Shown here: piece after piece, positions 1 to 10,038 of the stretch | How the letters are laid out: each line of letters begins with the position of its first letter | How positions within the stretch are numbered: the stretch's first letter is position 1 | Origin: Isoetes taiwanensis | Lineage: Eukaryota; Streptophyta; Lycopodiopsida; Isoetales; Isoetaceae | Assembly: GCA_021234155.1 (NCBI GenBank) | Contig: JAJEKV010000130.1 | Location: 62,001 to 126,000, forward strand | Reading direction: 5' to 3' | Length of the DNA stretch: 64,000 nucleotides | Program-made: the position numbers and the translations under genes | The notes under the pieces: generated by a model | Seen by the model: only the letters and a program-made list of their open reading frames with translations | The model's database searches: none | What the model was told of the DNA's origin: nothing

Positions 1-979
1 TCACGCCTTCTGAAAATAAACTTCAAATACATTGGGCGCCCATAACGAGCTACTAAAATGGCAGTTCATTCTTCAAGAGCACATTATTTAAGAAAATATG
101 CAAACAATTAGGTTAGGAGTTTAGAGAACATAACTTTCACTTGAAGAAGTAGATCAAAGATTATTAGCCTCGGATCACGCAAGAGAAGAAATTCAGCCTC
201 CCGACCTCCAATCAAGTTTCTTTTCCGGGGTCATGGACATGCAAGGCATAAGCAAGGAACACGCTGGCCATTCACGACCACGGGCTATGGCAAATGAGAG
301 AGGCTATGGCGGCATGTAAAAACTTTCTTGAGGGGCATATTTCTTTTTATGCTTGCCACGCTCTTCCTTGAAGACCTAAGAGCTAAAGACTTCACCGGAA
401 AATCGAGAGCTGCTTTGAAGGCTTGCTTGCAAAGCAAGAAAGGGTCGAACCGAAAGACTGACCGGATTGCTAGCGGAAGAAGAAAGCTTTTTTTCAATTC
501 CCATCCTTCCTTTTAACGCTTTTAGGAAGTCATCCACGTGTCGCCGCTTAGAAAGTTATCCACGTTGTCGCCTCGAGGTTTTTTCCCCGAGAAAAATATT
601 AGCATCAAACAAAAAAGGGTACCGCTTTATATATGTTAAGATAAATGGGCTCATTAAAAATATACATTACAAGTGGGTGAAGCGACCATAGTGGTCGATT
701 ATCACAATGATTACACCCTCTTCACACATGAACCACCTAGTGCAAAACGGCTATGGAGCTTTGTCAAGTCACGAGCAACTTTACGACGATAGAAATTTGT
801 ATGAGGTTCCTTCATAGGCCACGCGGCTTTGTATGTCCAATCGATGTCACCACCCCTTCTGATCTTTCTTCAATGAACTGTCTTTTTCATTGCTCCCAAG
901 CATGTACTATCTGGTCGAGATAAGGACCCGCAAAAGACAAAATCAAGTTAGTCAAGTGGATGCTACAAGCAAAAAAATT
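1..979. other. Gene-free stretch
   Basis: No reading frame here has recognisable motifs, codon bias or splice-site support. The sequence is ordinary mixed-composition DNA without an obvious internal repeat. I see nothing to annotate. Confidence 0.5.
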
Positions 980-1440
980 AAAATAAAACACGTTTTAGGG
1001 CCATTTTGGAAAATACAGGCAGAGAGGCCTTTTCGAAGTCGAGAAAGGCCTCAAAAGCAAAAAAATGCGGTTTTAGGGAGTCAGGAGGAGGCCTTTCTCG
1101 ACTCGCTGAAGCGAAAGGCAGCCAAAGTTTAAAAACACGTTTTTAGTGGACGAGAGAGGCTTCGATCAGCGACGCCGAGTCGGAAAGGCAGCTCAAAGTG
1201 ACACCAAAGCGAAAAACACAGTTTTAGGGAATATATACTTTCTCGACTCGCGAGTCGAAAGGCAACAAAGCCAAAAACGCAGTTTTAGGTTGAGAAGGTC
1301 TTTCGACTCCAGTCGAGAAAGGCAGCTCAAAGCAACAGCTCAAAGCGAAAACGAAAGTTTTAGGGGTCATATGTCTTTCACGACCATGAGTCGAAAGGCA
1401 GCTCAAAGCGAAACGCAGTCTAAGGCCATTTAGAGCTAAA
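980..1440. repeat. Degenerate tandem repeat, about 60-80 bp units
   Basis: About six or seven degenerate units each contain a GTTTTAGG-like core, found near 992, 1070, 1139, 1221, 1282, 1356 and 1418. Each core is followed by sequence like CGAGTCGAAAGGCAGCTCAAAGCGAAAA. Open frames through this stretch are by-products of the repeat. Nothing suggests a protein. Confidence 0.7.
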
Positions 1441-2384
1441 AACACAAATGTATCCGAAAGGTGAAAAATGAATAACTTTCAAAACATCATATCATAATAC
1501 TATACCTTTGTTCAAATGTGATTAAACACACAACAAATGTGGCGAAAAAATAGTTTTCTACCTCCAAGATCATAGAGTGCAAATCATTATTAGTTGCACC
1601 ATATCCTATGTATTTTCTAAGTGCACACCATACCTATGCATTTTCTATGTATACATAGACCAAACAATAGAAACCCTCTCCCCCTTTTTTTTTTTTTTAG
1701 TATATCAATGTTTTCTAATGAACTCAATATCCTATCCTATATTTTTCCTAATAAATACTATCCATAACTATGCATTTTCTAATAGTTCCATAACTATCCA
1801 TAACTATGCATTTTCTAATATTTCCTATCCATAACTATGCATTTGCTATGTATACGTAAAATAAAAAAAATAGACACATATCCCTCCCCCCTCCCCCCTT
1901 CTTTTTAGTATATCAATGTTCTAATAAACAACACATGTTCTTATGTATTTTTAATGGACATATACATGAATAATTTTTTAGTATATTATTTTAATATATT
2001 ACTGTACCACCCGTGCCCTTTCCCGCCCGTGCCTTTATTTTAATATATTAGCCCATTTTTTTTCCTTTCGTGCTTGAAATTTGAAATTTGGTACATACCT
2101 CTTGAGTCGTTTCTTTTGGTACATATGTTTGGGTCTGCTGTTTTGGGCATGGCTCTAATTCCTTCGCGTTTGAGTAACACACGCTTCGGAGTAATCCCCT
2201 ACGCAAGACAAAATAGATCTTTGAATCGGCCGGCGTGAGAAAAAATGAGATGGGGATGGTTTTTTCACAAGGTTTTTGGCTGATTTCGAAAGGCGTGAAG
2301 AATCTTACCGAACCATCCTCGACCTTCTTCTCAAGGACCGTTGTTCCTCTATCTTCAGGACCGTTGCTCCCTTTTGCTTGCATC
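1441..2384. other. AT-rich DNA with a short tandem repeat at 1760-1850
   Basis: This is AT-rich intergenic DNA. Between about 1760 and 1850 the motif CATAACTATGCATTTTC recurs three to four times at 20-30 bp spacing, alternating with TCCTAT-type spacers. Two short C-rich runs follow near 1880 and 2010. No coding evidence. Confidence 0.5.
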
Positions 2385-2545
2385 CGAACCGGTGAATAAA
2401 GATTCGAGAGGGGGTGAATAAAGAATGGAGAGGGCGGTGAATAAAGATTGGAGAGGATCCGGAACCGGAATAAAGATTATCGGCGTGATCCATCCTAACC
2501 GTGAATAAAGATTGGAGAGGGCGGTGTGTTGGAATAAAGACGGAG
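2385..2545. repeat. Tandem repeat, about 30 bp, GTGAATAAAGATTGGAGAGG
   Basis: The motif GTGAATAAAGATTGGAGAGG recurs about five times with small changes between 2390 and 2540, separated by GCGGT or GGATCC-type spacers. Minus-strand frames across it repeat the same peptide and are therefore not evidence of a gene. Confidence 0.7.
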
Positions 2546-3846
2546 ATGAATCTGCCGGTTTTGGTGATTCTCACTGATGGAAGAAATAGTTCCCGCCTGA
2601 GAAAGTGCGGACTCGGATGTGGCCCGTGAGCCCGAGCTTGAACCTAAGCCGAGTCGAGCCGAGTATACATGGCGCTTTTGATTCAAGGGGAGCTCTGGTT
2701 TGTGAAGGAGAATGTATTCTCAACAAGATTACCACTACCGCACAGGCGGGCTGCCGCCACAAGATTTCTCCGTGGTTCTTTCCCCTCGGCTCGCTCCATC
2801 GCCTTTGCCGGGGATTCAATTCTCACACACGAGAATCAGCTCACCTATTCTTCCTTCGACCACACCCAAATAGCAGACTGATTATGTGCCCGGCCACCAC
2901 ACTTCCTTTGCCGATTAGCACATTTTGTATTTTTTTCCCTCTCTCCCCTTTCCGACCCCAAATCCGTCCATTTTTCGCCGCTTTAGCCCGTAATCCGCCT
3001 CCTATCGGGCACATATTTATCCGCCCAATTGACCCTTTAACTGCTCCACTTCAATCCATGAAGCAATCGGCTCTCTTCTTGCAGTGGAATTTGATTGACA
3101 ACAGCCCTTCTATCGCCCCCGTGATTGCAAGTGGTCCTTTGGTTTCAACTGCTACAATGCCTCCCCGAAGTATTGGAAAGTTTTTACATTAGTGTGAGAT
3201 TAATCGAGCATATGGGGTTCAGTTCATCCAAATTCCATGTCTTTGCGGCGCGAATGGTACAAAGATGCACATTCTAGATTGAGGCTTGCATTTAACGAGG
3301 GGACTATTTAGAAGGGCAGAGAAAATAACGAAAGTTAAAAAAAAAACTCGAACGTAGGGAATGGATCATGAAGGAGAGAGATGAACATACTGCCTGGCCA
3401 CTTACGAGGGGAGGGGCCAGCGGCCATAGCCGTGGGAGCGAGAAGCGTGAATTCATGCCCTCTGAGAGGATGGAACGCCGAGGCGCCAAGTGCGCCGGCA
3501 TGAATGCCACAGAATTTTAACGGAGGGAGGCCGACAGGGATCCATTCTCAAGACCGCCGCCGGGAGGAAGCGAGCGGGCCTCCCAAATAGTAGGCCGGTC
3601 AAAGGACCTTGTTCTTGACATTTCTTTGCTTGGCTTCAATCCATGCACATTCTATCCTTCGAGGCAGAAATGGACTAAGGCTAAATTAATGTCTCGCTAA
3701 ATTAATTAGTTGTATATATTGACTCAAAATGTTTCTCTAATTTATATATGTCCTCTAATTAATTTATATTAATAATTATATATGTCCTCTAATTAATTAA
3801 TTTGTAATTTATTTATTTATTTATATTATGAATATTGTATTATTAT
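2546..3846. other. Gene-free stretch
   Basis: A 195-codon plus-strand frame starts at 2605, but its predicted peptide has no recognisable domain and a composition typical of chance reading of GC-richer DNA. From 3660 the DNA becomes strongly AT-rich, with TTAATTAATT-type runs. No supported feature. Confidence 0.4.
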
Positions 3847-4190
3847 TTTGATTTTTGGAGGGGTGGGGGAGACTCTTGCCCCTTTGCCACTCCCTCTCCT
3901 CCTTGCCATTTTGCTCTTCTCTACCCTCCCTCCCCTTGCCCCTCTTCTCACCCCCTTTCGAACTCCTCCCCCTTGCACCTTCTCTCCACCTCCCCTTGCC
4001 CCCTCTTCTCCCCCCTCTTTTAACTCACCTCCCCTTGCACCCTCCTCTCACCTCCCCTTGCCCCCTCTTCTCACCCCCCTTTTTCCCTTGAACTTCCTCC
4101 CTCCCCCTTCTTCTAACTTATCCCCTTCCATTACTTCTCTCAACTTCTCCCCCCCCTTCTTCTAACTTCTCCCCTTCCCCTTCCCCCCCC
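3847..4190. repeat. C/T-rich low-complexity tract with CTCCCCTTGCCCCCTCTTCT-like units
   Basis: The plus strand is almost pure pyrimidine and is built from degenerate units of roughly 30-40 bp. All three plus frames stay open because pyrimidine-only codons cannot form stops, so the Pro/Ser/Leu-rich peptides here are not genes. Confidence 0.8.
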
Positions 4191-5359
4191 TGGTCTAACA
4201 ACGATTCAATGTAAAAATTCGAGAAATTCCCAAAATTCGAGATTTGTCCCACTTTAATTAAATACGACTTGTATGTGCTTTTTCTCCATCAGAATTCCAT
4301 CCAAGATCAAAAGATAGCTGCAAGTAAAGGTGTAGATGCAGCAGAACATGCCCAAAAGTAAATGTCGGTTTGAAGTTGAATCTAAGACAATACTATTTTC
4401 TGGCTTCAAACATGATTAACCAGCAAATAGATGACAATAAACGAAACATAAAGTATTTAGACTCTATGAGTGGCTATTGAATCTGTACAAAATTATTAAA
4501 AATCATGATGAAACCAATTTGATGATGAAAGAATCATGATTCAAGCAATCAAGACATCTTAGTAAACCATCGATCGCTGTCAAAGAGTTCTGGGCATCCA
4601 CTAAAGCGTAAGAAGAACCTAAGAGCATGTACCCCAGCCAGGACACAGAAAGACCCAAAATTGTGGATGCAACCAAAGAGCACGTAGCTTTTGGATGTAA
4701 ACCTTTTCTAGCACTGGATCGCAATCAGCAATAGGCTTGCTTCAATGCAAAATCAAAGCCAATGAAACCATGGCTCTTATGACGTGTTCCATGCCAGAGA
4801 AGATTGGGGTGGATAACTAAGAGCCCCCAAATGTTGACATAAAATTAGAAAACCATGAATTCGGTCTTTGTTTTGAGGAGCATATCCAGCATGCACGCCT
4901 CTATAGATAGAGGAGCATACCCGCCAGCATGCACAACACATCTATCGGCAGCTGCAATCGCGAAATCAGAAATCTCAAAACCCCAAAATCGTACTTTTTC
5001 TTTTTTCCATTCGATTTTTGGGTTGTCGGGTTTTTTTTCCCGGTAGACAAAACCCATTAAACCTTAGAAAATCGCCCTTAAGAAAATACCAAAAATGTTT
5101 TTGGCCAAACCGGAAAAACCCAAATTAAAAAGGTTGACTACACAAATCATACATAAAAATACATGTTTATGGTTCTTTCGTCAGTCTAATTTTAGGGATA
5201 GGTTGCTTATGCCTAAATAAAATGCTAGTCCACCCTAAAAACACCAACTAAGGCTCCAAGCCACTTAGATCTAGTGCCTTGGCCGATGCCCATTCCTCGA
5301 GAGCCTTCCATACCCTTTGAGCTTGAAACATCTGTTGCTGGAAGAATAGAGTCTTCAAA
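4191..5359. other. Gene-free stretch
   Basis: No supported feature. Short frames lack motifs and splice context. The DNA is AT-rich and otherwise unremarkable. Confidence 0.4.
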
Positions 5360-5580
5360 CAGTGTTTTCGACACTTGCTAGTATTCTCCCCACTACTTGG
5401 CCCAAGGTCATGGGCTCAATATCTTGTTGTCAAAGTGGCCATGATCATTGTAAAGTTAGTGAAGGACCGACCCAATATAGCCAGGTAGAGAAGTGGAGGC
5501 AGGTCTCATCTGGATGTGTGGCCTATAAGTTTTGTCTTCTTGTGGACATTAAAAGCTCTATCCATCCATCCATCTCAATT
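5360..5580 (+). mobile_element. LINE-like 3' end with (ATCC)n tail
   Basis: The segment ends with GTGGACATTAAAA, a short spacer, and an (ATCC)n tail near 5562-5573. The same layout, GTGGACGTTAAAA followed by a short-period tail, occurs at about 44104-44165, 60946-61016 (minus) and 63845-63920. Microsatellite tails after a conserved 3' UTR are typical of some non-LTR retrotransposons. No reverse transcriptase domain is visible upstream, so this would be a 5'-truncated copy. Assignment to LINEs is inference. Confidence 0.35.
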
Positions 5581-5654
5581 TGAATCCATCGGCTCCCGCA
5601 ATGAACCTTAGCAGCAATTGTTTGTTAAAATGCTTCATGAAACCTACATTCTAT

Positions 5655-5935
5655 GAATCTATGCATATTATAAATCTGGACTACCACAGTCGTCGGATTC
5701 GTCGATCCTACGACCCAAATCGTATGTTGTGGCCTCTGGGCACCTCTCGTTTCGCTTATAGTCATTTATGATTGGAGGCGCCTATGATTTGCAATATGAA
5801 ATACGGTTTCACCTAAGGTTTTGAGGGAATATCGAGATTTTAGAATATGAAATACGGGGGCTCGAACCCCTATGAAAATAATTCAATGTCCTAATAAGAC
5901 TACTTTAACCAATATATCCAGTGAGCTAATGTGAT
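5655..5935 (-). mobile_element. tRNA-derived SINE-like element, copy 1
   Basis: Read on the minus strand, the head has an A-box-like TTAGCTCACTGG near 5930 and a B-box-like GGGGTTCGAGCCCC near 5862. These are the internal RNA polymerase III promoter elements of tRNAs. The tRNA fold itself looks degenerate. The body (about 5655-5850) recurs in the opposite orientation at about 7112-7345, sharing sequences such as GGTCGTAGGATC and GTGGTAGTCCAG. A tRNA-like head joined to a dispersed non-coding body is the hallmark of a SINE. Confidence 0.5.
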
Positions 5936-7069
5936 TATTTTTTATCTTGAATCTATGTTTTTTTTTATAACAACCCATTCAATTATTTTAGGAATATATG
6001 GTCTATGGTTTCAGGAATTGTTTTTTTTCAATCCATATCAGATCCCCCTGGAACCCCCTGTTATTTTGCTACATATTGAATTGCATTTTGATATTTCCTT
6101 CCCCTTGACAATAAAACACAGACAACCACAAAAACATTGGCAATAAAACAACTAAAGCCTCTGGTCCCAAGCCTATTTATTTGAAGACAACTTTCCTTTG
6201 AGCAACATGTCAAGGTCCACTTATATTATATTGTTCTAGACATAAGAAGCATTATGTTTAGCAATATCAAGGGTTAAATACCCATGCAAATAGTGCATTT
6301 CATTGATTAAAAAATGCCCCTTCAATTAGAAAAAGTGTGTTTGATTTATTACAGCTTACAGAGTTGTACAACGACTTTATAGGAGGTTCCAAGGGGTAGA
6401 GAGGAGCGAATATCTGTCATATTAACCCATCTAATTTCTCATCTTTCACCTATTTTTCTAATTACAATCATGTTGCAATGACCCATATTGATTGAACAAT
6501 ACAAAATATAGCTGTGATGCATATTCCTAGTTGCACAAATAGGTTAGGATCTGAGAAAGGCTCTGATGCCAGTTATGCTTAGCTAAGGCAAGAATGCTGT
6601 GAATAAGGGGTTGTCCTTATCCACACTGAAAGTATCCTTAGCCTTATTAGTCTGAGAGTTGTTGGCTGGACTTGCACTACTACTTCTTTCGGGCTAAGGT
6701 GGCACTGAAGTTGAAACTTGATTGGGCTGTCATATGAAGAGCCGAACAACAGCTTCTTTGGAGAGGCAATGGTAAAATCTGAAACCTTAGGTCCTTTTGC
6801 TGGAAGTTTTTGCATTTGACAATGGTTCTTTTGAAGCAAGAAGATTATCTTTCGTTGGATCCTGCAGTAATTGTCACTAACACCTGTTGACGCTGATGAG
6901 ATTTCCACAATTGTTAGTCAAGACCCTATTGAATACTGAACGACAGGCATATTAGCAAGAGAGGAAGCTGATTGGCTACATGTAAAGTATACGTATTCTA
7001 ACAACATCCAATTGTTACAGACGTTCAAAACTATTAAAAATATTTAAATACATGTAAAGTATATGTATT
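5936..7069. other. Spacer between the two inverted SINE-like copies
   Basis: No gene is supported. The sequence at 6055-6080, containing CTGTTATTTTGCTACATATT, is the reverse complement of 7343-7368. The inverted relationship between the two arms therefore extends beyond the SINE body. Confidence 0.4.
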
Positions 7070-7110
7070 CTCAGGATGAGATATGACAGCATGACATATC
7101 TCATCCTGAG
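7070..7110. other. Perfect 16-bp inverted repeat (hairpin)
   Basis: CTCAGGATGAGATATG at 7070-7085 is followed by a 9-nt loop and then its exact reverse complement at 7095-7110. It sits immediately beside the second SINE-like copy. It could be a snap-back duplication or the remnant of an insertion. No transcription signal is attached, and a bacterial-type terminator is not relevant here. Confidence 0.8.
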
Positions 7111-7111
7111 T

Positions 7112-7345
7112 AGAGGTTCGAGCCCCCGTACTTCATATTCTAAAATCTTAGGGACACCCGTATAGAGGTTCGATATTCCCTCAAAACCTTAGGCAAAATC
7201 GTATTACATATTTCAAAATCATAGGCGCCTTCAATCATAAATGATTATAAGCGAAACAAGAGGTGCCCAGAGCCTCAACATACGATCTGGGTCGTAGGAT
7301 CTACGAATCCGACGATTGTGGTAGTCCAGGGTGCACCTCGTTTAG
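7112..7345 (+). mobile_element. SINE-like element, copy 2 (head truncated)
   Basis: This copy keeps the B-box-like GGTTCGAGCCCCCG at about 7116 and the body found in copy 1, but the A-box part is missing, replaced by the hairpin at 7070-7110. Compared with copy 1 it carries an extra stretch near 7143-7175 in which part of the B-box region is repeated (GAGGTTCGATATTCCC). Confidence 0.5.
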
Positions 7346-8081
7346 AATATGTAGCAAAATAACAGGATAAAACAAAAGAAAACAAATGTTAGAGAAAAAA
7401 CACTCCTACCCCTGACATGATTTTCTATATTGCAAGAAGGGACTACAAGAGTTTGATATTTTGGATTCTGATTGTCCCTAATATACTTCTTTGTACACAA
7501 AGTTATGATATTCATCCATTATGCAACGGTTTCCTTACTCGAATATTAAGAATATTGTGCATGTAGATGGCTAATGGCTAATTGCACTGTATGTTAATTG
7601 AGAAATTGAGAATTTTGATTGATATGTTGTCTTGTTTGTGCCATAGTCTTTTTTTTTGTGACAATGCCCGAGGCTCGATCCAAAGGATATTGATGTTTGT
7701 TTCTGTAAGTTGCTTATTTTCTTTAATTTGCTCTTCGTTTCTACGTCAGGGACTTGTTACAGGATAGTGTAGCTGATGCAACAAAAGAACATTCTAGTTG
7801 CAACATTTGCTTGCTTTAAAAACTCCCGTTCTCGTTGATATTTCATGGCGTGTATAAGCATCAAGTTAATTCCATGAGACATTTTAGCTGATATTTGCAA
7901 TTTTCATTCATGATCAAGCATGAAGTATATCCACTTACATCATGTTGGTCAGTGTACCAACCACTGAACATACTAATAAGACTGAGACCTATGTTGTACA
8001 CTCCACAGTAAGTAAACAACTACTATAAAGTTGCAGCTCTCTTGGAATGTAGAAGGTAATTCCTTGCCACCTGAAAGCATA
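7346..8081. other. Gene-free stretch
   Basis: No supported feature. AT-rich DNA with only short, motif-free frames. Confidence 0.4.
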
Positions 8082-10038
8082 TCTTATATTATAATGTTGT
8101 GTAATGGACCGCACCCTAAATCGGACGGTCGAGGATTTGATTGACCAATGGTGGAGATGATGTGTGCGTGTCTTCAACTAAAATTTCATCTTGACTATGG
8201 CTTCAATATGAAAGGGAAAAGGAAAAAGGAAAAAGGAAACAGGAAAAGGAAAAGGAAAAGGAAAAGGGAAAAGGGAAAAGGGAAAAGGGGAAGGGGAAGG
8301 GAAAAGGAAAACGATGAAAGGGAAAAAGGGAAAAGGAAACGGAAAAGGGGGAAGGGAAAAGGAAAAAGATGAAAGGGAAAAGGAAAAACGATGAAAGGGA
8401 AAAGGGAAAAGGAAAAGGGAAAGGGAAAAGGAAAAAAGATGAAAGGGAAAAGGGAAAACGGAAACGGAAAAGGAAAAAGGAAAAGGGGACGGGAAAAGGA
8501 AAAACGATGAAAGGGAAAAGGGAAAAGGGAAACGGAAAAGGGGAAGGGAAAAGGAAAAATGATGAAAGGGAAAAGGGAAAAGGGAAAAGGGAAAAGGGAA
8601 AAGGAAAAGGGGAAGGAAAAGGGAAAAGGGAAAAGGAAAAGGAAAAAAAGCGATGAAAGGAAAAGAGAAAAGGAAAAGGAAGGGGGGAAGGGAAAAGGAA
8701 AAAGCGATGAAAGGGAAAAAAGAAGAGGGAAGGGAAAAGGAAAAACGATGAAAGGGAAAAGGGAAAAGGGAAAAGGAAGAGGGGAAGGGAAAAGGAAAAA
8801 GCGATGAAAGGAAAAGGGAAAGGGGAAAAGGAAAAGGAATAAAGGAAAGGTAAGAGGAAAAAGGAAAGAGAAGGAGAAAAGGAAAATGGAAAGATAAAAG
8901 AAAATAGAAAAAGGAATAGAATAGGCGAGGGGGAAAGGGAACGGAAAAAGAGCACCGCGAGAAGGGTAAGAAGTAAAGGTGAGAAAAGGAGAAAAAGGTA
9001 AGGGAAAATAAGAAAAGGTTGCAAAGTCTATGGGAAAAAGAAAAGTAAAAAGGAAAAGAGAGGGGGAAAAGGGAAAAAAAAGAACTTGGGAAAAGGAACG
9101 CAGAAAAAGAGAAAAAAAAAGGAAAGGGCGTGAAAAAAGGGAAAAGAGAAAGGGTGAAGAAAGAAAAAGGAAAGCAAAAAGAGCATCGAGAAAAAGGAAG
9201 AGGGAAAGGATGGAAAAATGAGGAAAAAGGTGGGGAAATTATAATAGACAAAGGGTAGGGAGCAAGGAATAGGAAAAGAGGAAGGAGAAAAGGGCACGAG
9301 AAAAAAGGGAAGAGGGAAAGGGTGAGGAAATAGAAAAAAGAAAGGGAAAAAGAGTATGGGAAAGGGAAAAGAAAAAAGAAACAAGAAAGGAGAAAGTGGA
9401 AAGGGGAAAAAGAAGAAGAAGATGGGGAAAGAAGGAAAAAGGGTACATAAAAAAGGTTGAGAAAAGGGAATGGAAAGAGGCATATGAAAAGCGAAAGGGA
9501 AAATGTAAAGGAAGGGGAAAGAGAAAGGAAAGGGAAAAAGGGAACATCGCAAAGCAAAAGGGTGGGGAAAGTATGAAAAGGGAATGGAAAGTTGAAAGGA
9601 AAAGGGAAGCGGAAAAAGGAGAAGGGAAAGCAAAAAGAGCATGAGGAAAAGAGGAGAGAGAAATGGGAAAAGAGATGGGGAAAAGGGCACGTGATCAAGA
9701 GGAAGAGGGTGGGGAAAGGAAGAAAAGGGCACATAAAAAGGTAAGCAAAAGAGAACGAAAAAAATGCATGAGAAACGGGAAAGAGAAAAGGAAAAGGAAA
9801 AGGAAGAGGAAGGGGAAAGGAAAAAGGGAAAGAGAGTAGTGGAAAAATGGGAAGAGCGGGAAAGATAAAAAAGGAAGGGAAAAAAAGTCGAGCAAGAAAA
9901 AGAGAAAGAAAAAAAGGGGAAGGGGAAAGGGAAGGCAAAGGGAGGGAGAACGGGGTTAGAAAAAAAAAGGGAGAATAAAAAAAGAAAGAAATTAAAGGTT
10001 CCTAATTTATGCCCAGCAAGGCTGGGTACCATTACTAG
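8082..10038 (+). mobile_element. Non-autonomous Helitron 1
   Basis: The 5' end reads A|TCTTATATTATAATG. The 3' end has a GC-rich hairpin (GCCCAGC, loop AAG, GCTGGGT at 10011-10027) followed by ATTACTAG|T. A 5' TC, a 3' hairpin about 10 nt before CTAG, and insertion between A and T without target duplication are the diagnostic Helitron features. The termini closely match Helitron 2 (21471-24796), which defines one family. There is no Rep/helicase gene. The interior is dominated by a purine tract. Confidence 0.8.
8208..9990. repeat. 1.8-kb purine (GGGAAAA) tract inside Helitron 1
   Basis: The plus strand is almost entirely A and G. From 8312 to 8802 it has a loose higher-order pattern in which GATGAAAG recurs every 20-90 bp between runs of GGGAAAAGG. 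Later parts are less regular. The long frames on the minus strand (including one of 586 codons at 8178-9938) exist because pyrimidine-only codons contain no stop. They encode Phe/Pro/Ser/Leu low complexity and are not genes. Confidence 0.9.

Noticed and set aside
980-1440. Possible CRISPR-like array (regularly spaced short repeats)
   Set aside because: Repeat cores vary, spacing is irregular, spacers are related to each other, and the window is clearly eukaryotic. It is an ordinary degenerate tandem repeat.
2605-3192. 195-codon plus-strand frame
   Set aside because: No motif, no splice context, and composition typical of chance open frames. It partly overlaps other equally long frames.
3835-4165. 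Pro/Ser/Leu-rich plus-strand frames at 3.8-4.2 kb
   Set aside because: All three frames are open at once in a C/T tract, the mark of low-complexity DNA and not a gene.
5855-5935. Functional tRNA gene on the minus strand
   Set aside because: A- and B-box-like sequences are present, but a paired acceptor stem and anticodon arm could not be built, and the downstream body is a dispersed repeat. A SINE head fits better.
8178-10032. Long minus-strand frames (586, 334 and 273 codons) across the Helitron 1 interior
   Set aside because: They read a pyrimidine-only strand, which cannot contain stop codons. The peptides are pure low complexity with no domain.
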